Shown in pieces: positions 10,762 through 19,295 of a DNA stretch of 64,000 nucleotides. This stretch comes from Beijerinckiaceae bacterium (GTDB taxonomy: Bacteria; Pseudomonadota; Alphaproteobacteria; Rhizobiales; Beijerinckiaceae): the NCBI GenBank assembly GCA_019745195.1, contig JAIETL010000021.1, forward strand, positions 42,204 to 106,203, given 5' to 3'. The position numbers and the translations under genes were made by a program. The notes beneath the pieces were generated by a model. The model saw only the letters and a program-made list of their open reading frames with translations. It was not told the DNA's origin and ran no database searches. Each line of letters starts with the position of its first letter. The stretch's first letter is position 1.

Positions 10762-12078
10762 TCACCCCAGCCGCTTGCGATAGATGCCGTCGAGCCAGAC
10801 GGCGACGACGAGGACGAGGCCGACAACGATGTTCTGCAGCGGCGTGTCGACCCCGATCAGCACCATGCCGGACTGGAGCGACTGCATGACGAGCGCGCCC
10901 AGCATCGCGCCGGCGATGGTGCCGACGCCCCCCGCAAGCGAGGTGCCGCCGATCACGGCCGCCGCGATGACGTAAAGCTCGTCGAGCTGGCCGGCCGAAT
11001 TCGTCGCGGCGTTGAGGCGCGCCGTCGAGATGCAGGCGGAAATTCCGACAAGCGCGCCCATCAGCCCGTAAACCAGCGTCAGCACCTTGCGCGTGTTGAC
11101 GCCGGAAAGCTGCGCCGCTTCGGGATTGCCGCCGATCGCGAAGACATAGCGTCCGAAGCGCAGCCGCGTGGTCAGAAAGGTGATGGCGACCCCGACCGCC
11201 AGCGCCAGCAGCACCGGCACGGCCAGACCATGGCCGATGAACAGCCCGCCAGGCGGCCAGACCAGCCCCTTCGCCTCTGTCAGGCGGCGCGCAATGCCGG
11301 CCGGCAGCGGATAGGCGTTGGCGATGGCGACCGTGACCAGCACCGCGCCGCAAGCGACGCCGGCGACCAGCCCCTCGGCCCAGAGCGGGCGCAGCGCGAA
11401 ACCGAAACGGCGACGGCGGCGACGCGCCAGCACGATGCCGGCAAGGATCAACCCGCAGATGACGAGGCCGATCGCCCAGGAGGCGCCAGTTCCGATCGCA
11501 CCCTCGATGCCGCCGCCGAGCGGGCGGAAGCGCGAATCCATCGGGGCGATGGTCTGGCCTTGCGTGACCCACCAGGCCGCGCCGCGCCAGACCAGAAGGC
11601 CCCCGAGCGTAACGATGAAGGAGGGAATGGCGAGATAGGCGATCAGAGCGCCCTGGAACATGCCGAGCATGCCGCCGAGCCCGATCGCGACAGTGAGGCT
11701 GACGATCCAGGTCAGCGGATGCTCGAAGCCCCAGATCTCGGGCAGCAGCCGGACCTGTACGAGGCCGACGACCATGCCGACGAAGCCGAGCATCGAGCCG
11801 ACCGAGAGGTCGATGTTGCGGGTCACGATGACCAGCACCATCCCGCAGGCCATGACGGCGATCGAGGCCGTCTGGACCAGCAGGTTCCAGAGGTTGCGCG
11901 GCGTCAGGAAGGCCCCGCCCGAGAGCCAGTTGAAGCCGAGCCAGATCACGGCCAAAGCCGCGACCATGCCGATCATGCGCGGATCGACCTCGATCTCGCG
12001 CATACGGTCGGCGAGCGACCGGGCCTGCGCCGGCGATTCCTGCGCCGGGGTTGCCGACGCCGGGGCCGTCTCAGTCAC
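10762..12078 (-). CDS. xylH: Xylose-type ABC transporter permease
   Basis: A 438-residue polytopic membrane protein of the ribose/xylose permease family. '[17 protein letters not shown]' near residue 90 is the family signature. '[19 protein letters not shown]' near residue 320 is the conserved cytoplasmic coupling loop. It is longer than E. coli XylH because of a hydrophilic N-terminus (about 30 residues) and an extra central segment containing an Arg-rich stretch (RRRRRRFG). The start overlaps the xylF stop by several bases. It passes substrate delivered by XylF. Confidence 0.84.
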   Translation of the reverse strand: MTETAPASATPAQESPAQARSLADRMREIEVDPRMIGMVAALAVIWLGFNWLSGGAFLTPRNLWNLLVQTASIAVMACGMVLVIVTRNIDLSVGSMLGFVGMVVGLVQVRLLPEIWGFEHPLTWIVSLTVAIGLGGMLGMFQGALIAYLAIPSFIVTLGGLLVWRGAAWWVTQGQTIAPMDSRFRPLGGGIEGAIGTGASWAIGLVICGLILAGIVLARRRRRRFGFALRPLWAEGLVAGVACGAVLVTVAIANAYPLPAGIARRLTEAKGLVWPPGGLFIGHGLAVPVLLALAVGVAITFLTTRLRFGRYVFAIGGNPEAAQLSGVNTRKVLTLVYGLMGALVGISACISTARLNAATNSAGQLDELYVIAAAVIGGTSLAGGVGTIAGAMLGALVMQSLQSGMVLIGVDTPLQNIVVGLVLVVAVWLDGIYRKRLG

Positions 12079-13123
12079 AAGCGGCGACCTTGCCGGCCGC
12101 GACGCCCTGGCACACCGCCGACTTCGGAGCCCAGCCGGCGTCGATCACGACCTTGAGGTTGTCCTTGGTCACCGGCACGGGCTTGAGGAACAAGGCCGTC
12201 ATCGCCTGCTTGGACGGGCCCTGGTTCCAGGCGGTCGCGCCCGCGACCTCGGTCAGCTTGGCGCCGCCGGCGAGCTTGATCGCGATTTCGGCGGCGTTGC
12301 GGCCGAGTTCGCGCGCGTCCTTCCAGATCGTCACGGTCTGCGTTCCGAGCGCGATGCGGTTCAGCGCGGCGCGGTCGGCGTCCTGGCCCGAGACCGGCAC
12401 GGAGCCGGCGAGCCCTTGGGCCGCCATGGCCGCGATCGCACCGCCGGCCGTGCCGTCATTGGCCGCCACCACTGCGTCGACCTTGTTGGCGTTGCGGGTG
12501 AGGAACTGCTCCATGTTCTTCTGCGCGTTGGCCGGCAGCCAGCCATCGGTGAAGGCCTCGCCGACATTCTTGATCTTGCCGGCGTCGATGGCAGGCTTGA
12601 GCACCTCGATCGAGCCCTGGAACAGGAAGCCGGCGTTGGGATCGGCCGAGGAGCCCTTGATGAAGACGTAGTTGCCCTCGGGCTTCGCTTTGAGGATTTC
12701 GCGGCCCATCATCCGGCCAACCTCGACATTGTCGAAGGTCAGGTAGAAGGCCTGCGGGATCTCGATCAGCCGGTCATAGCCGACGACCGCGATGCCCTCG
12801 TCGACCGCCTTCTGCACGGCCGGGCGGATCGCCTGCGCGTCCTGCGCCAGCACGATCAGCGCCTTGGCTCCACGCGCGATCAGGCTCTCGACATCGGTGA
12901 GCTGTTTTGCGGGCGAGGATTGCGCGTCGGCCGAGAGATAGGTGCCGCCGACCTTCTCGATCGCGGCCTTGATCGCGGCCTCGTCGGTCTTCCAGCGCTC
13001 CTCCTGGAAGTTCGACCAGCTCACCCCAATGACGGGGCCCTTGGCCTGGGCGAAAGCGGCGGCGGACAGGCCGGCGGACGCGGCGAGCGTCAGGCCGGCG
13101 GCAACAAGCATGCGTGCGATCAC
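12071..13123 (-). CDS. xylF: D-xylose-binding periplasmic protein
   Basis: A 350-residue substrate-binding protein with a signal peptide ending near AAAFAQA. The body resembles E. coli XylF as recalled: '[13 protein letters not shown]', 'GYDRLIEIP', '[14 protein letters not shown]', '[16 protein letters not shown]', '[17 protein letters not shown]' and 'VSGQDAD'. GTG at 13123 is preferred because a GGGAG ribosome site lies seven bases upstream; ATG at 13111 is the alternative. No xylA or xylB is visible here. It is divergent from the hydantoinase gene. Confidence 0.82.
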   Translation of the reverse strand: MIARMLVAAGLTLAASAGLSAAAFAQAKGPVIGVSWSNFQEERWKTDEAAIKAAIEKVGGTYLSADAQSSPAKQLTDVESLIARGAKALIVLAQDAQAIRPAVQKAVDEGIAVVGYDRLIEIPQAFYLTFDNVEVGRMMGREILKAKPEGNYVFIKGSSADPNAGFLFQGSIEVLKPAIDAGKIKNVGEAFTDGWLPANAQKNMEQFLTRNANKVDAVVAANDGTAGGAIAAMAAQGLAGSVPVSGQDADRAALNRIALGTQTVTIWKDARELGRNAAEIAIKLAGGAKLTEVAGATAWNQGPSKQAMTALFLKPVPVTKDNLKVVIDAGWAPKSAVCQGVAAGKVAACD

Positions 13124-13373
13124 GGCGATGTCTCCCGAACGTTTCCCTGCCGCACGCTCTCCTGGGGCCGGCTCCTCGAGCCGCCGGGCGTCTGGCTTTC
13201 CGGAGGTGAGCTTATCGCGAGGCGCGCTGTCAAGCCGCGCGACGACGGCCCGACGACGCAATCCTGGCGAGCGCCTTGCATCGACGCAGCCCCGTCATTC
13301 GCGCAAACCCGTGGCCAAAATCACAGCCTCGCGCATACTGCACGCATCACGCATACGAGGAGAAGACCAAGCC
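13124..13373. promoter_or_regulatory. Divergent promoter region, xylF / hydantoinase
   Basis: A 250-base region between divergently oriented genes that must hold both promoters. The GGGAG ribosome site of xylF lies near 13130. The right side carries GAGGAGA (13357-13363), ten bases before the hydantoinase ATG. No palindromic operator or clear -35/-10 pair was found. Confidence 0.5.
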
Positions 13374-14837
13374 ATGCCGACGCCTGCCTACGACATCGTC
13401 ATCCGCGGCGGTACGCTCGCGACTGCGTCCGATGTGTTCAGGGCAGATCTGGGCATCAGGGGCGAGACGATTGCGGCGATCGGGCAAGGTCTTCCGACCG
13501 GCGCGAGCGAGATCGACGCCTCGGGCAAGCTCGTGCTGCCGGGCGGCGTCGATGCGCATTGCCATATCGAGCAATTGTCGGGCGGCGGGCTGATGAATGC
13601 CGACACCTTCGAGACCGCGACGCGCTCGGCCGCTTTCGGCGGCACGACCTCGGTGATCTCGTTCGCCGCGCAGCATCGGGCCAAGAGCCTCGCGACCACC
13701 GTCAGCGATTACGCGGCGCTGGCGAAAAAGGGCGCGATCGTCGACTACGCCTTCCATTTGATGGTGGCGAACCCCGACGAGCAGACCATCGCCACCGACC
13801 TGCGGGCGCTGATTTCGGCCGGGCACCGCTCGGTCAAGGTGTTCATGACCTATGACGCCGTTCAGGTCGACGACCAGCAACTGCTCGACGTGATGCTCGC
13901 CGCGCGGCAAGCCGGAGCGCTGGTCTGCGTCCACGCCGAGAATCACGGGCTGCTGAAATGGATGGGCGAGCGGCTGACCAAGCGCGGCTATGTCGCGCCG
14001 AAGTACCATGCCGTCAGCCATCCGCGCGCGGCCGAAGTCGAGGCCTTCCACCGGCTGATCGCGTTTTCGGAACTGCTCGACCAGCCGATCTGTATTTTTC
14101 ACGTCTCGACCGCCGAGGGCGCCAAAGTGATCCGCGAGGCGCGCGGGCGGGGCGTCAAGATCTATGCGGAGACCTGCCCGCACTACCTGCTGATGACGGC
14201 GGCCGAGCTCGACAGGCCCGGCATCGAGGGCGCGAAATGGGTCTGCTCGCCGCCGCAGCGCGAGGCCGCCGACCAGGAGGCGCTGTGGCAGGCGCTGGCG
14301 CTGGGCGACCTGCAGATCCTCTCCTCCGACCATGCGCCCTATCGCTTCGACGAGAGCGGCAAGCTCTCGGCCGGTCCGAACCCCGGCTTCAAGCAGATCG
14401 CCAACGGCATGCCGGGGCTGGAGATGCGGCTGCCGGTGCTGTTCGACGCGATGGTCTCGAAGGGGAAGCTCGGCTTGCGCAAATTCGTCGAGCTGACCGC
14501 GACCGCCCCGGCGCAGATCTACGACCTGCCCGGGAAGGGATCGCTCGCCATCGGGATGGATGCCGATATCGCGATCTGGGATGCGGAGCGAAAGGTGACG
14601 CTGGCCGACGATCTGCACGACAACACCGGCTACAACCCCTTCGCGGGACGGACCATCACCGGCTGGCCGGAGACGGTGCTGCGGCGCGGCGAGATCGTGG
14701 TCGAGGACGGCGCGCTGCGAGCTGCCGCCGGGTCGGGCCGGCTGATGCTGCGCGCGGCCGGCGAGGCGACGAAGCCGACGGGGCGGTTGTCGCCGGAGTT
14801 CGACGAAGGCCGCAATTTCGGGGCGAAGCTGTACTGA
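13374..14837 (+). CDS. Dihydropyrimidinase/D-hydantoinase family amidohydrolase
   Basis: A 487-residue cyclic amidohydrolase. Metal-binding residues are visible as 'DAHCHIEQ' near residue 58, the carboxylated-lysine motif 'SVKVFMTYD' near residue 153, 'VHAEN' near residue 188, 'FHVST' near residue 243 and 'SSDHAPY' near residue 320. ATG at 13374 is preceded by GAGGAGA at good spacing. It opens 5- or 6-membered cyclic imides such as hydantoins or dihydropyrimidines to N-carbamoyl acids. The downstream racemase-like gene supports a hydantoin role, but no N-carbamoylase gene is nearby. Dihydropyrimidine breakdown is the main alternative. Confidence 0.85.
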   Translation: MPTPAYDIVIRGGTLATASDVFRADLGIRGETIAAIGQGLPTGASEIDASGKLVLPGGVDAHCHIEQLSGGGLMNADTFETATRSAAFGGTTSVISFAAQHRAKSLATTVSDYAALAKKGAIVDYAFHLMVANPDEQTIATDLRALISAGHRSVKVFMTYDAVQVDDQQLLDVMLAARQAGALVCVHAENHGLLKWMGERLTKRGYVAPKYHAVSHPRAAEVEAFHRLIAFSELLDQPICIFHVSTAEGAKVIREARGRGVKIYAETCPHYLLMTAAELDRPGIEGAKWVCSPPQREAADQEALWQALALGDLQILSSDHAPYRFDESGKLSAGPNPGFKQIANGMPGLEMRLPVLFDAMVSKGKLGLRKFVELTATAPAQIYDLPGKGSLAIGMDADIAIWDAERKVTLADDLHDNTGYNPFAGRTITGWPETVLRRGEIVVEDGALRAAAGSGRLMLRAAGEATKPTGRLSPEFDEGRNFGAKLY

Positions 14838-14899
14838 TGCGCCTGGCGCTTCGCGAGAGCCAACTCCGCCCTCATCCACCAAGTTGAACGGAACCACCC

Positions 14900-15562
14900 A
14901 TGTCCGGCACCATCTTCGTCATCAACCCGAACTCGACGGAAGCCGTCACGGCCGGCATCGACAAGGCCGTCGAGCCGTTGCGCTCGAGCGACGGCCCGGC
15001 GATCGAATGCCTGACGCTGGCCGAGGGCCCGCCCGGCATCCAGTCGCAACGCGATGTCGACGGGGTCATAGGTCCGCTGCTGAAGCGGGCGGCCGGGCTC
15101 GAGAACGAGGCGGCGGCCTTCGTCGTCGCCTGCTTTTCCGACCCCGGCATGCATGCCTTGCGCGAGCAGAGCCGGCGGCCGGTGCTCGGGATCGCGGAAT
15201 CGGGCGTGCTGCAGGCGCTGACGCTCGGCCAGCGCTTCGGCGTGATCGCGATCCTGCCGACCTCGATCCCGCGCCATCTGCGCTATTTCGGCGCGATGGG
15301 CGTGATGGCGCGCTTCGCCGGCGACCTCTCGATCGGGATGGGCGTGACCGAGCTGTCGAACGAGGAGAAGACGCTGGAGCGCATGACCGCGACGGCCAAG
15401 ACGCTGCGCGATGTCCACCATGCCGATGTCGTGGTGATGGGCTGCGCCGGCATGGCCCGCTTCCGGCGGCCGCTGGAGGAGGCGCTGGGCATCCCGGTGG
15501 TCGAACCGACGCAGGCCGCGACCGCGATGGCTGTCGGCCGCGTCAGGCTGGCGGCGGCCTGA
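14900..15562 (+). CDS. Asp/Glu/hydantoin racemase family protein
   Basis: A 220-residue member of the aspartate/glutamate/hydantoin racemase superfamily. The N-terminal 'IFVINPNST' is typical of hydantoin racemases. The two catalytic cysteines fit 'VVACFSDPG' near residue 75 and 'VMGCAGMA' near residue 182. It starts 62 bases after the hydantoinase gene and is probably in one operon with it, racemising the hydantoin ring before hydrolysis. The stop codon abuts the cobO stop on the other strand with no gap. An allantoin-related or maleate isomerase-like role remains possible. Confidence 0.83.
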   Translation: MSGTIFVINPNSTEAVTAGIDKAVEPLRSSDGPAIECLTLAEGPPGIQSQRDVDGVIGPLLKRAAGLENEAAAFVVACFSDPGMHALREQSRRPVLGIAESGVLQALTLGQRFGVIAILPTSIPRHLRYFGAMGVMARFAGDLSIGMGVTELSNEEKTLERMTATAKTLRDVHHADVVVMGCAGMARFRRPLEEALGIPVVEPTQAATAMAVGRVRLAAA

Positions 15563-16174
15563 TCAGAACTCGATCCCCGCCTGCGCCTTCACGCCGGCGG
15601 CAAAGTGGTGCTTGACCAGCGTCATCTCGGTGACGAGGTCAGCGGCCGCGATCAGCTCCGGCTTGGCGTTGCGGCCGGTGACGACGATGTGGAGATCGGT
15701 GCGGCGGGCCGACAGCGCGGCCACGACATCGGCGAGCGGCAGATAGTCGTAGCGCAGCGCGATGTTGAGTTCGTCGAGCACGATCAGGCGGATCGTCTCG
15801 TCGGCCATCAGCTCTTTCGCCTTCTCAAATGCGCGCCCGGCGGCGGCGATGTCGCGGGCCTTGTCCTGCGTCTCCCAGGTAAAGCCCTCGCCCATGGTGT
15901 GCCAGGCGATCCGCTCGCCGAAAGCGTCGAGCGCCCTGCGCTCGCCGGTCTCCCAGGCGCCCTTGACGAACTGCACCACGCCGACGCGCCAGCCATGGCC
16001 GAGCGCGCGCAGCATCAGCCCGAAGGCGGCGGTCGATTTGCCCTTGCCGGGGCCGGTGTTGACGATCAGCAGGCCTTTTTCGACCGTTTTCGAGGCGACC
16101 TCGGCGTCCTGCACCGCCTTGCGCTTGACCATCTTCGCCTTGTGGCGGGCGGCCTCGTCGGCATCCGTCGTCAT
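15563..16174 (-). CDS. cobO: Cob(I)yrinic acid a,c-diamide adenosyltransferase
   Basis: A 203-residue CobA/CobO-type ATP:corrinoid adenosyltransferase that adds the 5'-deoxyadenosyl upper ligand. The P-loop 'NTGPGKGKSTAAFG' lies near residue 40, followed by 'VGVVQFVKGAW', 'WETQDK' and 'LIVLDELNIALRYDYL'. The hydrophilic N-terminus (TTDADEAARHKAKMVKRK) is normal for the family. ATG at 16174 shares one base with the cobU stop. It is transcribed away from the riboswitch, so its control may differ from the main cobalamin operon. Confidence 0.93.
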   Translation of the reverse strand: MTTDADEAARHKAKMVKRKAVQDAEVASKTVEKGLLIVNTGPGKGKSTAAFGLMLRALGHGWRVGVVQFVKGAWETGERRALDAFGERIAWHTMGEGFTWETQDKARDIAAAGRAFEKAKELMADETIRLIVLDELNIALRYDYLPLADVVAALSARRTDLHIVVTGRNAKPELIAAADLVTEMTLVKHHFAAGVKAQAGIEF

Positions 16175-16689
16175 CACTTCACCTGCATCGGTAGTCCCGC
16201 GACCATGAAGACCACGCGCCCGGCCCGCGCCGCAAGGCGCTGGTGCAGCCGGCCGGACTCGTCGCGGAAACGCCGGGCGAGCGCGTTGTCGGGCACGATG
16301 CCCAGACCGACCTCGTTGGAGACGAGAACGACGGGGCTGGCGGCGGCTGCGCAGGCGGCGATCAGGTCGTCGCAGGCGGCAAGGGTATCGCGTTCGGCGA
16401 GCATGAGATTGGTGAGCCAGAGCGTCAGGCAATCGACGAGCATGGGACGGGCCCGCGGAGCCCCGCGAATCGCGTCTGCCAAGTCGAGCGGCGCATCGAC
16501 CGTGATCCAGTCGGCGGAACGCCGGAGCCGATGCTCGGCGATGCGAACCGCCATCTCGTCGTCCCAGGCCTGCGCGGTGGCGATATAGGTCCAGGGCGCG
16601 GGCAGAGCCTCGACCAGCGCCTCGGCATGCCGGCTCTTGCCGGAGCGCGCGCCGCCGAGGACGAGAGTGAGATGGGGGAGGTCCTGCAT
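16174..16689 (-). CDS. cobU: Bifunctional adenosylcobinamide kinase / cobinamide-phosphate guanylyltransferase
   Basis: A 171-residue protein (CobP in the aerobic nomenclature). The P-loop 'LVLGGARSGKSRHAE' is at residues 8-22. 'YIATAQAWDDEM' and 'RLRRSADWITVDAP' carry the family's nucleotide-binding and phospho-histidine-region features. 'VSNEVGLGIVPDNALARRFRD' is the conserved C-terminal motif. It phosphorylates adenosylcobinamide and activates it with GMP during nucleotide-loop assembly. It is the first gene of the short leftward cobU-cobO pair. Confidence 0.92.
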   Translation of the reverse strand: MQDLPHLTLVLGGARSGKSRHAEALVEALPAPWTYIATAQAWDDEMAVRIAEHRLRRSADWITVDAPLDLADAIRGAPRARPMLVDCLTLWLTNLMLAERDTLAACDDLIAACAAAASPVVLVSNEVGLGIVPDNALARRFRDESGRLHQRLAARAGRVVFMVAGLPMQVK

Positions 16690-16709
16690 CGTGGCGGCCC
16701 GTGACGAAA

Positions 16710-16817
16710 CAAACCCTCATCCTGAGGAGAAGCCGCAGGCTTCGTCTCGAAGGAGCCTCCAGTGCGCGCTGGACGATCCTTCGAGACGCCGCTTCGCGGC
16801 TCCTCAGGATAAGGGTC
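16710..16817. repeat. Palindromic intergenic element (type E)
   Basis: The inverted repeat has a left arm CCCTCATCCTGAGGAGAAGC with TTCGTCTCGAAGGA and a right arm TCCTTCGAGACG with GCGGCTCCTCAGGATAAGGG. It lies between the cobU start and the promoter of the cobalamin riboswitch, on neither strand within a gene. Its sequence is distinct from types A to D. Confidence 0.78.
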
Positions 16818-16839
16818 GGGAAGAAGCGAGCGAGTTGCA

Positions 16840-16868
16840 TTGCACACCAGCCCGCACATGGCTAATGA
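16840..16868 (+). promoter_or_regulatory. hupE: Candidate promoter of the riboswitch-controlled cob operon
   Basis: A -35-like TTGCAC (16840-16845) is followed after 17 bases by a -10-like TAATGA (16863-16868). The predicted start near 16875 is only a few bases before the cobalamin aptamer. The match is visual and the -10 box is imperfect. Confidence 0.4.
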
Positions 16869-16877
16869 TCATGCACG

Positions 16878-17035
16878 ACGGTGCCCCGGCAACGGGGTGA
16901 AAAGGGAACGCGGTGAAATGCCGTGGCTGCCCCCGCAACTGTAAGCGGCGAGCCTCGCGCCATCGGCCACTGGGAGCGATTCCGGGAAGGCGGCGAGAGG
17001 TCTTAGACCCGCGAGCCAGGAGACCTGCCGTCGAG
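16878..17035 (+). ncRNA. Cobalamin riboswitch
   Basis: A class-typical cobalamin (B12) aptamer in the leader of hupE. The conserved blocks occur in order: 'GGTGCC' at about 16880, 'AAAAGGGAACGCGGTGAAA' at about 16900-16918, 'GCTGCCCCCGCAACTGTAAGC' at about 16926-16946, 'CACTGGGA' near 16968, 'GGGAAGGCGGC' near 16984, and the B12 box 'GAGCCAGGAGACCTGCC' at 17013-17029. It is expected to lower expression of the downstream hupE-cobW-cobN operon when adenosylcobalamin is abundant. Confidence 0.95.
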
Positions 17036-17128
17036 ACTGCTTCTCATGGGCCCATCGGACGGGGTGTTCCGACGGCGGCTGTGTCCGTGCGGCCGCTTTG
17101 GGCGCGCGGCTCCGTCTGTGGGAGCGTT

Positions 17129-17148
17129 GGCCGGCCGCAAGGCTGGCT
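17129..17148 (+). promoter_or_regulatory. GCAA-tetraloop hairpin before the hupE ribosome site
   Basis: GGCCGGCC (17129-17136), GCAA loop, GGCTGGCT (17141-17148) gives an eight-pair stem in RNA with two G-U pairs. It ends nine bases before the GGAG ribosome site of hupE. It may be part of the riboswitch expression platform; no U-rich tract follows except CTTT, so control of translation is more likely than termination. This is inference. Confidence 0.4.
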
Positions 17149-17170
17149 GCCTTTGACGGAGATGACCACG

Positions 17171-17815
17171 ATGACGCTGCTCGCCCGCCTGCACCTTGCA
17201 CGTTTTCTGCCTGCCCTCGCCTTGGCCGCGCTCTCGGCCTCCCCCGCGCTGGCTCACCATCCGATGGGCGGCGTGACGCCGTCGACCGTGAGCGAGGGCC
17301 TGCTGTCCGGCCTCGGCCACCCCATCCTCGGGCTCGACCATCTCGCCGCCCTGATCGCGGTCGGGCTGGTCTCCAGCCGCTTCGCCTCGGGCACGCTGAT
17401 GCTGCCCGTGCTCTGGATCGTCGGCATGGGGGTCGGCGCCTTCGTGCATATGCGCGGCATCGACCTGCCGGCGGGCGAACTCCTCGTCGCGGCCAGCGTC
17501 ATCCTGATCGCGGCACTCGCGATCTGGCGGCCGGCGCTGCCGCTGCCGGCGATCGGCACGCTCTTCGCGGCCGCCGGCTTCGCCCATGGCCATACGCTGG
17601 CGGAGGCCATCATCGGCGCGGACCGTCTCGTCGTCGGGGCTTATCTGGTCGGCCTCGTCGCGATTCAGGCGGCCGTCATGGTCGGCGCCACCCTGCTGGC
17701 GCGCCGCCTGTTCTCCGCCGAAAGCGGCTCGCCGCTGCCGCTGCGCGCGATCGCGGCCGGGCTCGCCGTGGTCGGCGTCGTGTTCCTGGCCTCGGCGCTT
17801 CCCGGCGCGGCCTGA
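17171..17815 (+). CDS. hupE: HupE/UreJ family metal permease (probable cobalt/nickel importer)
   Basis: A 214-residue membrane protein with a signal-like N-terminus ending in 'SPALAHHPMGG', the characteristic mature start of HupE. It also carries 'SGLGHPILGLDHLAALIAVG' near residue 50 and several transmembrane helices with 'GFAHGHTLAEA' near residue 140. ATG at 17171 has GGAG nine bases upstream; ATG at 17162 directly abuts that site and is less likely. Placement under a cobalamin riboswitch and before cobW and cobN points to cobalt as substrate, although family members also carry nickel. Confidence 0.86.
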   Translation: MTLLARLHLARFLPALALAALSASPALAHHPMGGVTPSTVSEGLLSGLGHPILGLDHLAALIAVGLVSSRFASGTLMLPVLWIVGMGVGAFVHMRGIDLPAGELLVAASVILIAALAIWRPALPLPAIGTLFAAAGFAHGHTLAEAIIGADRLVVGAYLVGLVAIQAAVMVGATLLARRLFSAESGSPLPLRAIAAGLAVVGVVFLASALPGAA

Positions 17816-17828
17816 GCCGCAACCAGCC

Positions 17829-18248
17829 ATGACCGACGCCCTGCAAAGGCCGCGCCCGGAGACGGGCGCGGACACGGTGCGCATTCTCGTTTGTGCAAGC
17901 TGCCGCGCCGTCGGCGGCGAGCCCGATTCGGCGCGTCCCGGCGCAATTCTGGCCGCCGCTCTCGGTGCGGCTCTGGCCGAAGGCGACAATACCGATATCG
18001 CCGTCGAGACAGTCGAGTGCCTGTCGGTGTGCAAGCGGCCCTGCACGGTTGCGCTGACCGGGGCGGGACGCTGGACCTACATCTATGGCGATCTCGACCC
18101 CGACGCCGGGGCCGCAACGCTGCTCACCTTCGCGCGCCAGTACCGCGAGACGACCGACGGCATCGTACCCTGGCGCGAGCGCGCCGAGGCGATCCGCAAG
18201 GGCGTCGTGGCGCGCATTCCTCCCCTTCCGCTTGCGAGAACCCCGTGA
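17829..18248 (+). CDS. DUF1636 domain protein (cysteine-rich, ferredoxin-like)
   Basis: A 139-residue protein carrying 'LVCASCRAVGGE' near residue 24 and 'VECLSVCKRPCTVAL' near residue 70, a cysteine pattern like that of thioredoxin-fold 2Fe-2S proteins of the DUF1636 family. The gene sits 13 bases after hupE and overlaps the cobW GTG start by three bases. Such proteins are common in cobalamin operons, so a metal-delivery or redox role is likely. The exact function is unknown. Confidence 0.8.
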   Translation: MTDALQRPRPETGADTVRILVCASCRAVGGEPDSARPGAILAAALGAALAEGDNTDIAVETVECLSVCKRPCTVALTGAGRWTYIYGDLDPDAGAATLLTFARQYRETTDGIVPWRERAEAIRKGVVARIPPLPLARTP

Positions 18249-19285
18249 CCTCACCTGCCCTCACCAAGACCCCCTGCACGATCATCACCGGCTTCCTCGG
18301 CGCGGGCAAAACCACGCTGGTGCGCCATCTGCTCGAGCACGCGCAGGGCAAGAGGCTGGCTGTGCTCGTCAACGAGTTCGGCGATCTCGGCTTCGACGGC
18401 GAGTTCCTGAAAGGCTGCGGCATCGAAGGCTGCAGCGAGGACGACGTTGTCGAACTGCCCAATGGCTGCATCTGCTGCACCGTCGCGGATGATTTCGTGC
18501 CGGCGCTGGAAAAGCTCCTGAACCGCGCCAATCCGCCCGAACATATCCTGATCGAGACCTCAGGCTTGGCGCTGCCAAAACCGCTGGTCACGGCCTTCAA
18601 CTGGCCGGCGATCCGGGCGCGCGTCACAGTCGACGGCGTCATCGCCGTGATCGACGGGCCGGCCGTCGCCGAGGGTCAGTTCGCCGACGATCCGGACGCG
18701 ATGGCCGCTCAGGCGTCGCAGGACGCCTCGGTGGAGCACGACAACCCGCTGGAGGAGGTGTTCGAGGACCAGATCCTGTGCGCCGACCTGATCCTGCTCA
18801 ACAAGAGCGACCTCGTCGACGAGGCGGGACGGGCGCGGGTCAAGGCGGAGATCGCGCAACATCTGCCCAAGGCAATCAAGATCGTCGAGACGAGCCATGG
18901 CAAGGTCGAGCCGGCGCTGATCGTGGGACTTGGCGCGGCCGCCGAGGCCGACCTCGCGGCGCGCCCCTCGCATCACGGCGAAGGCGAGGACCACGACCAT
19001 GACGATTTCGACAGCGTGAATTTTCCGCTGCCCGAGACGGTCTCGCCCGAGGCGCTGGCCGCCCGCGTCGCGAAGGCGGCGCAAGCCGAGGGCGTGCTCC
19101 GGCTCAAGGGTTTCGCCGCCGTTCAGGGCAAGCCGATGCGGCTTGTGGTGCAGGGCGTCGGCCAGCGCGTCGGGCATCATTTCGACCGCGCGTGGGGCGC
19201 TGGCGAAGCACGCGACGGCAGGCTCGTGGTGATCGGCCTCAAAGGTTTCGACCAGGCGGCGGTCGCGGCTGCGCTGAACGGGTGA
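18245..19285 (+). CDS. cobW: CobW family GTPase, cobalamin biosynthesis metallochaperone
   Basis: A 346-residue G3E GTPase. The P-loop 'TGFLGAGKTTLVRHLL' lies near residue 17 and the metal-binding CxCC motif 'NGCICCTVADDF' near residue 78. Also present are 'LIETSGLALPKP', 'LLNKSDLVDE' and a His/Asp-rich stretch 'HHGEGEDHDHDDFD' near residue 245, with the CobW C-terminal domain at the end. GTG at 18245 overlaps the previous stop. It probably loads cobalt for the CobNST chelatase. It is eleven bases before cobN. Confidence 0.92.
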   Translation: MTSPALTKTPCTIITGFLGAGKTTLVRHLLEHAQGKRLAVLVNEFGDLGFDGEFLKGCGIEGCSEDDVVELPNGCICCTVADDFVPALEKLLNRANPPEHILIETSGLALPKPLVTAFNWPAIRARVTVDGVIAVIDGPAVAEGQFADDPDAMAAQASQDASVEHDNPLEEVFEDQILCADLILLNKSDLVDEAGRARVKAEIAQHLPKAIKIVETSHGKVEPALIVGLGAAAEADLAARPSHHGEGEDHDHDDFDSVNFPLPETVSPEALAARVAKAAQAEGVLRLKGFAAVQGKPMRLVVQGVGQRVGHHFDRAWGAGEARDGRLVVIGLKGFDQAAVAAALNG

Positions 19286-19295
19286 CATCGAGCCC

